Below, piece after piece: positions 25,814-33,566 of a DNA stretch of 64,000 nucleotides. Position 1 is the first letter of the stretch. Every line of letters starts with the position of its first letter. Origin of the DNA: Cohnella sp. OV330. Its GTDB lineage: Bacteria > Bacillota > Bacilli > Paenibacillales > Paenibacillaceae. The notes beneath the pieces were generated by a model. The model ran no database searches and was not told where the DNA came from. It saw only the letters and a list, made by a program, of their open reading frames with translations. The DNA lies in the NCBI RefSeq assembly GCF_900112065.1, contig NZ_FOKE01000006.1, positions 401,900 to 465,899 of the forward strand. Direction: 5' to 3'. The position numbers and the translations under genes are program-made.

Positions 25814-26476
25814 ATGCCGGACAATCCGCCGTCCTTGAACCGATACGTCCTCGCCGACGAGCTGTATGCATTGCTGAAAAAGCGCATATTGTCCCATGAA
25901 ATGTCCGCAGGAGACAAAATCAATATCGACAAGCTCGCGAGAGACCTGGGCGTCAGCAACATTCCGATCCGCGAGGCGCTCTCGCGGCTTTCATCCGAGG
26001 GACTCGTATCCGTCGTCCCTTTTAAAGGCATGTTCGTGGCGGCGATGAACGCCAAGGACATCGACGAGATCTTCGAGATCAGACTTTCTCTGGAGTCGCT
26101 CGCCCTGCGCAAAGCGGCAGCCCGCATCCCGAAGGATCGGCTTCGCCTGATTTTGGCCGAGACGAAGGCCCCGCAAGAGGATGCGGACGCGAATCAGGAG
26201 TCTGCGAGCCGGATGTTCAAAATGAACGAAGGGCTGCATGGCACGATATTGGCTTATGCCGACAACGAAAATTTGCAGCGCATGGTCGTGTCGTTGATCG
26301 AGCGTATATACCGCTATTTGAACTTGCTGAACTTTACGATCGCGCTCGCCGACGAAAGGGAGGAGCACGTTCGGATTTTGAACGCGCTGCTTGCGGACGA
26401 CATGGACGAAGCAGGCGCCGCCTTGGAGCGGCATTTGCAGCGCGCGCGGCAGCGTCTGCGAGACAGTTTTAATTAA
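25814..26476 (+). CDS. GntR-family regulator, FadR/FCD subfamily
   Basis: 220 residues. An N-terminal winged helix-turn-helix (about 10-75) with KLARDLGVSNIPIREALSRL is followed by an all-helical FCD ligand domain (about 85-215). FCD members usually bind organic acids or sugar acids and repress catabolic genes. It is placed between the glycosidase genes and the SDR-dehydratase-fucosidase operon, so a sugar acid from that pathway is a reasonable effector. Its own promoter and the SDR promoter share a 12-bp motif. GAGGGTGAG precedes the ATG. Confidence 0.92.
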   Translation: MPDNPPSLNRYVLADELYALLKKRILSHEMSAGDKINIDKLARDLGVSNIPIREALSRLSSEGLVSVVPFKGMFVAAMNAKDIDEIFEIRLSLESLALRKAAARIPKDRLRLILAETKAPQEDADANQESASRMFKMNEGLHGTILAYADNENLQRMVVSLIERIYRYLNLLNFTIALADEREEHVRILNALLADDMDEAGAALERHLQRARQRLRDSFN

Positions 26477-26484
26477 GCAAAAAC

Positions 26485-26502
26485 GGGGAACGATTCCCCT
26501 TT
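26485..26502 (+). terminator. Short terminator after the GntR gene
   Basis: GGGGAA/TTCCCC stem with a three-base loop (26485-26499), followed by TTT. Confidence 0.5.
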
Positions 26503-26515
26503 ACGGAATGAATCA

Positions 26516-26544
26516 TGTATGATACTTTTAAAATCATACACGAT
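26516..26544. promoter_or_regulatory. Candidate GntR operator before the SDR operon
   Basis: Two perfect 8-bp arms TGTATGAT (26516-26523) and ATCATACA (26533-26540) are separated by 9 bp. The right arm extends to ATCATACACGAT (26533-26544), the exact reverse complement of the 12-mer in the gntR promoter. It lies 50-78 bp before the SDR start, within the likely promoter. Confidence 0.65.
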
Positions 26545-26593
26545 TTATGATTTTGCTAAACCGGCAGCAGCCGGAGAAAGGCAGGGCAGACCC

Positions 26594-27355
26594 ATGCTGC
26601 TAAACGAGAAAGTATGCCTTATTACGGGGGGCGCTTCGGGGATCGGCGAGGTGGCCGCCCGGCGATTCGCTGCCGAAGGCGCGATCGTCGCGGTGGTCGA
26701 TATCGACGCCGACAACGGGCGCCGCGTCGCGGACGCGATCGCGGCCGAAGGGGGGCGAGCCTTCGCCGTACGCGCGGACGTCTCTTCGGAAGCGGATGTC
26801 GCGCGTGCCGTGGCGGAGATCTTGCAGGCCTACGGCAGGATCGACGTGCTGCTCAACAACGCGGCGACGATCTTGCCCAAGCCGCTTGAAGAGGTGAGCG
26901 AGGAGGAGTGGACGCGCGTCATCTCCATTAACCTGAAAAGCGTGTACCTGACGATCAAGCATGCGATTCCCGCGCTGCGCCGTTCGAAGGGCAACATCGT
27001 GAACATGGCCTCGCTTAACGGTCTCGTGGGCCAGAAGCAAAACGCCGTCTACGCGTCTACGAAGGGAGCGGTCATCGCGATGACGAAGGCGCTGGCGCTC
27101 GATTATGCGCCCGACGGCGTCCGCGTGAATTGTCTGTGTCCCGCCGGCGTCATGACGCCGCTGCTGGAGCAGTGGCGGCTTCGGCAGCCGGATCCCGACG
27201 CGACGACCCGTCTGCTGAACGACATGCACCCGCTCGGGCGACCGGCCTCGTCCGAGGAGATCGCGGACGCCGCCCTCTTTCTCGCCTCGGAAGGCGCCCG
27301 GTTCATTACCGGCGTCGCGCTGCCCGTGGACGGCGGCGCCTCGCTCGGTTATTGA
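26594..27355 (+). CDS. SDR-family NAD(P)-dependent oxidoreductase
   Basis: 253 residues, a classical short-chain dehydrogenase: the cofactor motif TGGASGIG (11-18), a structural NNAA, the catalytic Ser in NMASLNG, and Tyr153/Lys157 in YASTK. The C-terminal PVDGG is typical. The acidic residue in VVDID after strand 2 favours NAD. The ATG at 26594 is used because an upstream in-frame start at 26519 falls inside the operator. Next to an acid-sugar dehydratase and an alpha-L-fucosidase, a role as a sugar dehydrogenase (for example L-fucose to fuconolactone) or as a later 2-keto-3-deoxy acid dehydrogenase is plausible but unproven. Confidence 0.93.
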   Translation: MLLNEKVCLITGGASGIGEVAARRFAAEGAIVAVVDIDADNGRRVADAIAAEGGRAFAVRADVSSEADVARAVAEILQAYGRIDVLLNNAATILPKPLEEVSEEEWTRVISINLKSVYLTIKHAIPALRRSKGNIVNMASLNGLVGQKQNAVYASTKGAVIAMTKALALDYAPDGVRVNCLCPAGVMTPLLEQWRLRQPDPDATTRLLNDMHPLGRPASSEEIADAALFLASEGARFITGVALPVDGGASLGY

Positions 27356-27383
27356 TGCACTTATAAACTTTAGGAGGATACCC

Positions 27384-28481
27384 ATGAAAATCACGAAAGC
27401 CGAAAGCTTTATTTTGCACGTGCCGATCACCCCGCCCATCACCGACGCCATCAACGTCGCCACGCACTGGGGCGTCACCGGCGTCCGCATCGAGACGGAC
27501 GAAGGCATCGTCGGGTACGGCTATACCGGGACGACCGCCAAGGGAGACGAGATGATCGCGGATACGATAGACCGCTATTACGCGCCCGCGCTCATCGGCA
27601 GGGACCCTTTTATGGTCAGGCGCATTTGGGACGATCTCCGTTTCGGGCCGATGCACTGGGTCGGACGCGCGGGCATTACGCATATGGCACTCGCGGCCGT
27701 GGACGTCGCGCTCTGGGACATCATGTCCAAGGCGGCCGGCAAGCCGCTCTGGCAGTACCTCGGCGGGCACAAGCCGGACAAGATCAAAGCCTACAACACG
27801 AACGGCGGCTGGCTCAACTGGAGCAAGGAGCGGCTGATCGCGGACATGACGGCGATGCTGGAGCAGGGCTTCACGGCGGTGAAAATGAAGGTGGGCAAGC
27901 CGGACCCGCGAGAAGATTTCGACCGGGTGCAAGCCGTCCGCAAAGCGATCGGAGACGAGGCGGGGCTCATGATCGACGTCAATCAGCAGTGGAACATCAC
28001 GACGGCGATGACGTGGGGAAAAAAGCTGGAGCAGTTCGACCTGATTTGGCTCGAGGAGCCGCTTAATCCAGACGATATCCCGGGTCACCGCAAGCTGGCC
28101 GACGAACTGAACGTGCCGATCGCGCTCGGCGAGCATGTGTACAACAAATACGCGTTCCGCGATTATATCGCGCAGGGCGCCGTCGAATACGTCCAGGTGG
28201 ACGTGACGCGGGTGGCCGGCGTGACCGAGTGGCTGCAGGTGGCCGGCCTGGCCGCCGCATACGACCTGCCGGTTTGCCCCCATGTCGGGGATATGGGACA
28301 GATTCACCAGCATCTCGTGGCGGCGACGCCTAACGCCGTCATGCTCGAATACATTCCGTGGATCCGGCATATTTTCGAGGAGCCGATCGAGGTAGCGAAC
28401 GGCTTTTACAAGCTGCCCGAGCTGCCCGGCGCGTCCACGACGATTTTACCGCGTTACTTTGAGGAATATCGCGTTAAATAA
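27384..28481 (+). CDS. Enolase-superfamily (mandelate racemase type) acid-sugar dehydratase
   Basis: 365 residues. The N-terminal capping domain (about 1-125) is followed by a modified TIM barrel. Active-site residues are intact: the KMKVG motif (Lys167, Lys169), metal ligands Asp198 (DVNQQW), Glu224 (LEEP) and Glu250 (GEH), and His300 in CPHVG. The CPHVGDMGQIHQHL segment resembles L-fuconate dehydratase more than galactonate dehydratase, but rhamnonate or other acid sugars are not excluded. It lies 28 bp after the SDR gene with TAGGAGG before the ATG, and before a fucosidase gene, which fits an oxidative route for L-fucose. Confidence 0.88.
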   Translation: MKITKAESFILHVPITPPITDAINVATHWGVTGVRIETDEGIVGYGYTGTTAKGDEMIADTIDRYYAPALIGRDPFMVRRIWDDLRFGPMHWVGRAGITHMALAAVDVALWDIMSKAAGKPLWQYLGGHKPDKIKAYNTNGGWLNWSKERLIADMTAMLEQGFTAVKMKVGKPDPREDFDRVQAVRKAIGDEAGLMIDVNQQWNITTAMTWGKKLEQFDLIWLEEPLNPDDIPGHRKLADELNVPIALGEHVYNKYAFRDYIAQGAVEYVQVDVTRVAGVTEWLQVAGLAAAYDLPVCPHVGDMGQIHQHLVAATPNAVMLEYIPWIRHIFEEPIEVANGFYKLPELPGASTTILPRYFEEYRVK

Positions 28482-28528
28482 GCGGCGCGGAGCGGAAGCT
28501 TGCGCATTGCCGCATAAGGAGGAGCGAC

Positions 28529-29812
28529 TTGGGCATGAGAGCCTTGCACCCGGAAGCGCAGTGGTTCGACGAAGCGAGATTCGGCCTGTTTATCCACTGG
28601 GGGCCGTATTCCCTGAAGGAGATCGAAGCGTCGTGGCCGCTCCTCGACAAGAGCGACCAGGCGATCGGCGTCGAAGCCTACGAAGCGCTGGCCGACGAAT
28701 TCAATCCCGAGCGGTACGATCCCAAGGCTTGGGCGCGCGCGGCGAAGGAAGCCGGGGCCAAGTATGTCGTGCTGACCGCTAAGCACCATGACGGATTTTG
28801 CTTGTTCGACACGAAGACGACGGATTACAACGCCGTCCGGCGAGGGCCGAAGCGCGATCTGATCGCGCCGTATGTCGAAGCAATGAGGGAAGCGGGGCTT
28901 AAAGTCGGTCTCTACTTCACGACGATCGACTGGCACGATCCCGACTTCGCGACGATCCCGATCGCGCCGTGGCTGGCGTCTCCCAAGCCAAACGTCTACG
29001 ATCCGCTTCGATGGTGGTCGTTTCATCAGCGCTTCGTCGAGCAATTGCGGGAGCTGCTGACCAACTACGGCCGGATCGACCTGATTTGGTTCGACGTGCC
29101 GGGGTTCGGCGCGGACCGATGGCGCAGCCACGAGGTGAAGCGGATGATGCTGAACCTGCAGCCGCATCTCGTCATCAACGACCGGCTGCCGGACGCAGGC
29201 GATTACGAGACGCCCGAGCAGTTCGTGCCGCTTCATCCGCCGGAGGAATGGTGGGAGACGTGCATGACGATGAACCATCAATGGGCGTACCACTCCGATC
29301 CCGATACGTACAAGCCGCCATTGGCGCTGCTCGACACGCTGCTCGAGGTCGCGACCAAAGGCGGCAATCTGCTCCTGAACGTCGGCCCGCGTCCGGACGG
29401 TACATGGCCGGGGCCGGCGCTCGCGCGGCTGGAAGCGATCGGCGCCTGGCTGCGGCATTCCGGCGAGAGCATTTACGGCACGCAAAGAACGCCGGCGCAT
29501 TTTCCTCCGGCGTTCTACGGTCCGACGACCGTCAAGGAGAACACGGTATACCTGCACGTCAGGGATATCCCGAGGTTCCCGCTCGAGCTGCGCGAGATGG
29601 GCGGCGGGGTCCGGGACGTCAAGCTGGTTAAGACGGGCGAAGCGCTCCATTACCGGACGGAAGTCATCAGCGGATTCTCGAGCGGCGTCGACGGGCATCA
29701 CAGCGTCCAGCGGCTTTCGATCGACTTGCCGCAGGCGTTGCTGGACGAGTGGAACACGGTCGTGGCGGTCGAATTCGAAAGCCGTCCCGTCTGGCCTGCC
29801 AAGCGCGGCTGA
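28529..29812 (+). CDS. GH29 alpha-L-fucosidase
   Basis: 427 residues without a signal peptide, so likely cytoplasmic. GH29 blocks: ARFGLFIHWGPYS, AKYVVLTAKHHDGFCLFDTK and LIWFDVPG, with the expected nucleophile at Asp189. NGG-like LLLNVGPRPDG closes the barrel, and a C-terminal beta domain follows. It hydrolyses alpha-linked L-fucose with retention. The TTG at 28529 and an ATG at 28535 are both possible behind AAGGAGGAG (28516-28524); the TTG is reported but the ATG has more usual spacing. It ends the GntR-controlled operon and meets the kinase gene tail to tail 16 bp later. Confidence 0.92.
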   Translation: MGMRALHPEAQWFDEARFGLFIHWGPYSLKEIEASWPLLDKSDQAIGVEAYEALADEFNPERYDPKAWARAAKEAGAKYVVLTAKHHDGFCLFDTKTTDYNAVRRGPKRDLIAPYVEAMREAGLKVGLYFTTIDWHDPDFATIPIAPWLASPKPNVYDPLRWWSFHQRFVEQLRELLTNYGRIDLIWFDVPGFGADRWRSHEVKRMMLNLQPHLVINDRLPDAGDYETPEQFVPLHPPEEWWETCMTMNHQWAYHSDPDTYKPPLALLDTLLEVATKGGNLLLNVGPRPDGTWPGPALARLEAIGAWLRHSGESIYGTQRTPAHFPPAFYGPTTVKENTVYLHVRDIPRFPLELREMGGGVRDVKLVKTGEALHYRTEVISGFSSGVDGHHSVQRLSIDLPQALLDEWNTVVAVEFESRPVWPAKRG

Positions 29813-29828
29813 TAGGGCGCCGCGGCGC

Positions 29829-31619
29829 TTAAGCGATCGCGGATCGTTCCGTGCCGTCCTCCGCAGACGCAACCGACGTCCAGACGAGACTGATCGTCGT
29901 GCCCTCGCCCGGCGCGGACCGCACCTCGATCCTGCCGCCCATCGCCTGGACGAGCTCCTTGGCGATCGCCATGCCGAGTCCGCTGCCTTCGGGCGCCCGA
30001 TCGGTGTCCGTGCCGCGGTAGTACCGCTCGAACAGCTGGCTTGCCGTCTCCGCGTCCATGCCGATCCCGTCGTCGCGGAAGTCGACCTGCCAGCCGCCCC
30101 CCGGCCTCTCGAGCAGCTCCACGGTCAGCCGGGTTTCCGGCGGATTGTGGATGAGCGCGTTGGCGACGAGATTTTCGACGACCCGGCCGAACCAGGGCGC
30201 GTGGACGCGCCCGACGATCTGCTGCTCTGGCATCACGCACCGCACGCGAGCGCCGCCGTACCCGGGATGGGCGGCGGCGCATTGCACGCTTTGCGCCAGC
30301 AGCGCGCCGATGTCTGCCGGCTCGAGCGAGGCCGCTCCCGCGTCGTGCCTCAGCCGGTAAGTCAGCGCCAAATCGTTGATCAGGCGATCCATATAGGCCG
30401 ATTTTTCAGCGATCGTGAGGGCGAATTGCCGCATCTCCTCCTCGGTCCAACGGTAAGTATCCGAGGCTAGCAGATGCGCATAGCCCTTAATGGACGAGAG
30501 CGGCGTTTTCAAATCGTGCGACAGGCCCGCGATCCATTCTTCCCGATGCCGCTCCGCGGCCTGTCGCTCGCGCGCTCTTGCGCGAAGCGCTTCGTCCGCC
30601 GAATCGATCGTCCCCATCATTTCCGCGAACATCCGGTCTCCGCGCTTTTTCCCTTTTTTGCCGGAAGCGGGCTTCGGTCCTTGCGCCGACTCGCAGGCAT
30701 CCTCCCGGCTGCCCATCCGCCTGATCCGTTCGACCATATGCAGCAGCGGTCCTCCGTACCGATAGCCGTACCAGAGCGCGAGCAGCGCTACGACCAGCAT
30801 GGCCGACAGCAAAAACAGCGCGATGCCCTGGAACAGCACGACCGTCTCCGGCGTGAACGAACGGGCGGGCACCGCCTCGCCGTCCGCGCCGCGCACGGGA
30901 ACGTGCACGATCCAGGTCAGTCCCGTCCGCGCGTCGTAGCGGGAATCCAGCGAGGCGTTGTACATATCCCCGTTATGCATGCGCATCGCCAGCTCCGTCA
31001 GCGTATAGGAATTCGGCGCCGTCTCCGGCCTGCGCCACGACGCGTACTCGGAGCCGGCTCGGTCCAGTACCTGCACCCAAGCGCCCGCTTGATCCAGCAA
31101 GGCGACCGTAGCCGCAGGGAACGACAGCTGCGCCCTGCTCAGGGAACCGTCGTCCATGGCCCTGCGGAGCAGATCGTCGGTCGGGGCGCGCAGTCCGTAC
31201 AGCATCGTGTACAGGCGGCCGTCGCGGGGCTGGATCCAGATGAACAGACGATAGGGAAAAGAGGCTTTGCCGGACCAATAATCCATCAGTTGCCCGGGGG
31301 CATAACGGGACAGCAGGTCGGCGGGCGCGTTGAACGCCTGGCGTACGCGTCCGTCCTCGGCCAGGCTCTGCAGCCAGCCGCCGTCCTGGCGCAGCATCCC
31401 GAGCAGCTTCGGGTCGAACCGGAGGAGGCCGTCCGGGCTTGCGTCCGCCTCCTGAATCATCCGGGACAGCCCGCCGGGCGCGAACTCGCGCTCGATCCCG
31501 ATATCCGAGAAACGCTGCCGCATCCAGAGCACGATCGCGGCCGCCAGGACGAGCAATACGATGCCGGCTGCCGCGAGCTGGTAGACGTAGCGGACGATCA
31601 GTCGCTTGCGTATCGTCAT
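29829..31619 (-). CDS. Sensor histidine kinase (HAMP/HisKA type)
   Basis: 596 residues. A membrane segment near 10-32, an extracellular sensor of about 200 residues, a second membrane segment near 255-280, then a linker. The HisKA domain has phosphoacceptor His368 in SHDLKTPLSSI, and the ATPase domain has VENLVANALIHN, DDGIGM and GSGLGMAIAKELV. The ATG at 31619 overlaps the stop of the response regulator by 4 nt (ATGA), so the two are co-translated. Cognate stimulus is unknown; the divergent M23 peptidase gene suggests an envelope-related signal. The frame remains open upstream to 31862, but that part overlaps the regulator gene. Confidence 0.93.
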   Translation of the reverse strand: MTIRKRLIVRYVYQLAAAGIVLLVLAAAIVLWMRQRFSDIGIEREFAPGGLSRMIQEADASPDGLLRFDPKLLGMLRQDGGWLQSLAEDGRVRQAFNAPADLLSRYAPGQLMDYWSGKASFPYRLFIWIQPRDGRLYTMLYGLRAPTDDLLRRAMDDGSLSRAQLSFPAATVALLDQAGAWVQVLDRAGSEYASWRRPETAPNSYTLTELAMRMHNGDMYNASLDSRYDARTGLTWIVHVPVRGADGEAVPARSFTPETVVLFQGIALFLLSAMLVVALLALWYGYRYGGPLLHMVERIRRMGSREDACESAQGPKPASGKKGKKRGDRMFAEMMGTIDSADEALRARARERQAAERHREEWIAGLSHDLKTPLSSIKGYAHLLASDTYRWTEEEMRQFALTIAEKSAYMDRLINDLALTYRLRHDAGAASLEPADIGALLAQSVQCAAAHPGYGGARVRCVMPEQQIVGRVHAPWFGRVVENLVANALIHNPPETRLTVELLERPGGGWQVDFRDDGIGMDAETASQLFERYYRGTDTDRAPEGSGLGMAIAKELVQAMGGRIEVRSAPGEGTTISLVWTSVASAEDGTERSAIA

Positions 31620-32344
31620 GCGCCGCTCTCCCGGGCAGGCGCGCACAGCTTGTACCCCATGCCCCGGACATTCACGAGCAGCGCGGGCTTGGACGGATCG
31701 AGCTCGATCCGCTCCCGGATCCGATGGATGTGCACCATAACCGTATTGTCGTCGCTGTAGCTGTGCGCGCCCCAGACGCGTTCGTACAGCTCGCTTTTGC
31801 CGAATATCCGGTTCGGATGCTTGCAAAAAAACAGCAGAAGCTGGAAGACGAGCGCGGGACAATTGGTCTCCGTGCCGTCGACGGTCAGCGTGCCGGCGGC
31901 TTCGTCGATGCGGAAGCGGCCGTAATCGTAGGCGGTGCCGACCGGTTCCGCCGCAGGCGCGGATTTCGCAGAATTCAAGTGCCTGCGCAGCTGCGCGCGC
32001 ATGCGGGCGACCACCTCGATCGGATTAAAAGGCTTGACGATATAATCGTCGCCGCCGACCGCGAAGCCGGTCAGCTTGTCGACGTCGGACGTCCGCGCGG
32101 TCAGGAAAAGAATCGGCGCATTCGTCGTCCGGCGGATGTCCGGCGCGATCTCGAGCCCGCTGCGGTCCGGGAGCATGACGTCGAGCAGCACGATATCGTA
32201 CGTCTTGGCGGCGCATGCCGCGACGGCCGACCTGCCGTCCGCGGCCGTGTCGATTTTCGAGAAGCCTTCCTTGCGCAATACCGCCGTCATCATCTGAAGG
32301 ATGGCCAGCTCGTCGTCGACGAGCAGAATCTCTGCTTGTTCCAT
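31616..32344 (-). CDS. OmpR/PhoB-family response regulator
   Basis: 242 residues. The receiver domain has the acidic pair Asp10/Asp11, phosphoacceptor Asp55 in VLLDVMLPDRSG, the TARTSD switch and Lys in VKPF. A C-terminal winged helix follows, with SYSDDNTVMVHIHRIRERIE recognition-helix features. The ATG at 32344 is preferred over a GTG at 32353 because the AGGGGG ribosome site would overlap the latter. It is the first gene of the kinase operon. A double inverted repeat just upstream is the likely binding site for it. Confidence 0.94.
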   Translation of the reverse strand: MEQAEILLVDDELAILQMMTAVLRKEGFSKIDTAADGRSAVAACAAKTYDIVLLDVMLPDRSGLEIAPDIRRTTNAPILFLTARTSDVDKLTGFAVGGDDYIVKPFNPIEVVARMRAQLRRHLNSAKSAPAAEPVGTAYDYGRFRIDEAAGTLTVDGTETNCPALVFQLLLFFCKHPNRIFGKSELYERVWGAHSYSDDNTVMVHIHRIRERIELDPSKPALLVNVRGMGYKLCAPARESGA

Positions 32345-32412
32345 CCTGTCCACCCCCTATCGAAACTGATGCCAGTATAGCACGGCGACCCGCGAACGGG
32401 CTGTCGCGGCGT

Positions 32413-32465
32413 CTTAACGGAACCTTAATTTTAGGATTCGCGCCCTGAATTAAGATGCCGTTAAG
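32413..32465. promoter_or_regulatory. Candidate OmpR-type operator between divergent genes
   Basis: Left arm CTTAACGG-AAC-CTTAATT (32413-32430) and right arm AATTAAG-ATG-CCGTTAAG (32448-32465) are perfect inverted copies at the conserved positions. Within each arm CTTAA recurs every 11 bp, the spacing used by OmpR-family dimers as direct repeats. The site lies 69 bp before the regulator start and 73 bp before the M23 gene start, so it can serve both promoters. Confidence 0.65.
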
Positions 32466-32537
32466 CTTGCGTTACGTTAAAAGTAAGACCGGCGCCGTAC
32501 GATGGGGAAGACACGAACGGAGGGAGTGGAGCAAGCG

Positions 32538-33566
32538 ATGAAACGATACGGCGCTTTGAATACGGGGGGAAGAGGCCTTGGCACCTTCGGCCTTGTCGCG
32601 ATGACGATCCTGCTCGCGTCAGGCTGCGGCGGCGGTCAAACGGAGAAGCGCACGGCGGGCACGGCAGCGGCGTCTGAAGAAGGCGCTGCGCGCTTCGGCG
32701 GCCCGGAGCTCGCGGACCGGCTGCTCGCCGGCGAATACGAGCGTTTGTATGCGCAAATGGACGAGGGCATGCGCGGCGCGGTGACGCTGGACGCGTTCCG
32801 CGAGACGGGGGAGCGGTTCACGGCGGACGTCGCCGCATTCCGTCCGTCGTCCGTCTTGACGCTGAACGGCAGAACCCAGTACGTATGGACGGACGATGCG
32901 GCCGCGAAGGGGCTGTCCGCCACGGTAGACGCCACGGGCACGATCGTCGGCCTGCGGCCGCTGACGCTCGCGAGGCATCCGAATACGGACCGGATGGCGG
33001 CCGGGACGGCGCTTCTGCCGCCGTTCCGAGGGCAATGGCTGGTCGTCTGGGGCGGGCTGAACGAGCTGGAAAACTATCATTACGCGTATGAAGCCGTTCG
33101 CTACGCGGTCGACTTCGTGAAGGAAAAGGACGGTTACTCCTTCGAAGGCGATCCGGCGTTGAACGAGAGCTATTACGCATACGGCCAGGACGTGTTGGCG
33201 CCCGCCTCGGGGGAGGTGATCGCGGCTGTGGACGGCATCGCGGACAATGCGCCCGTCGGCAAGGTCAACCCGCAGCAGCCGGCGGGCAACATGGTCGCCA
33301 TCCGCCATGCGAACGGCGAGATCACGACGCTGGCGCACCTGAAGAAGGGCTCGGTCATGGTAAAAGCGGGTGATCGCGTGGCGGCGGGACAACTTATCGG
33401 CCAGTGCGGCAATTCGGGCGAATCGACGGAGCCGCATCTGCATATTCAGACGGGGGGCGGCGACGAACCCGCGTCGGCCGGTTCGATCCCGATGAACTGG
33501 ACAGGCGGACTGGAACTGAAGCCGGGCATCGTCGTGAAGGGCGGCGAGGAGGAGGAGCGGACATGA
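32538..33566 (+). CDS. M23-family metallopeptidase lipoprotein with DUF3887-like domain
   Basis: 342 residues. The leader ends in LASGC (lipid Cys30). A DUF3887-like domain (about 50-150; LADRLLAGEYERLY) precedes an M23 (LytM-type) peptidase domain (about 175-325). Zn ligands appear present: His in NYHYAYEAV, Asp in YAVDF, and the PHLHIQ motif. M23 enzymes cut peptidoglycan cross-bridges or stems. The protein should sit on the outer face of the membrane. The ATG at 32538 follows GGAGTGGAG. The gene diverges from the OmpR/kinase operon and overlaps the next gene by 4 nt. It may be a target of that two-component system. Confidence 0.88.
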   Translation: MKRYGALNTGGRGLGTFGLVAMTILLASGCGGGQTEKRTAGTAAASEEGAARFGGPELADRLLAGEYERLYAQMDEGMRGAVTLDAFRETGERFTADVAAFRPSSVLTLNGRTQYVWTDDAAAKGLSATVDATGTIVGLRPLTLARHPNTDRMAAGTALLPPFRGQWLVVWGGLNELENYHYAYEAVRYAVDFVKEKDGYSFEGDPALNESYYAYGQDVLAPASGEVIAAVDGIADNAPVGKVNPQQPAGNMVAIRHANGEITTLAHLKKGSVMVKAGDRVAAGQLIGQCGNSGESTEPHLHIQTGGGDEPASAGSIPMNWTGGLELKPGIVVKGGEEEERT

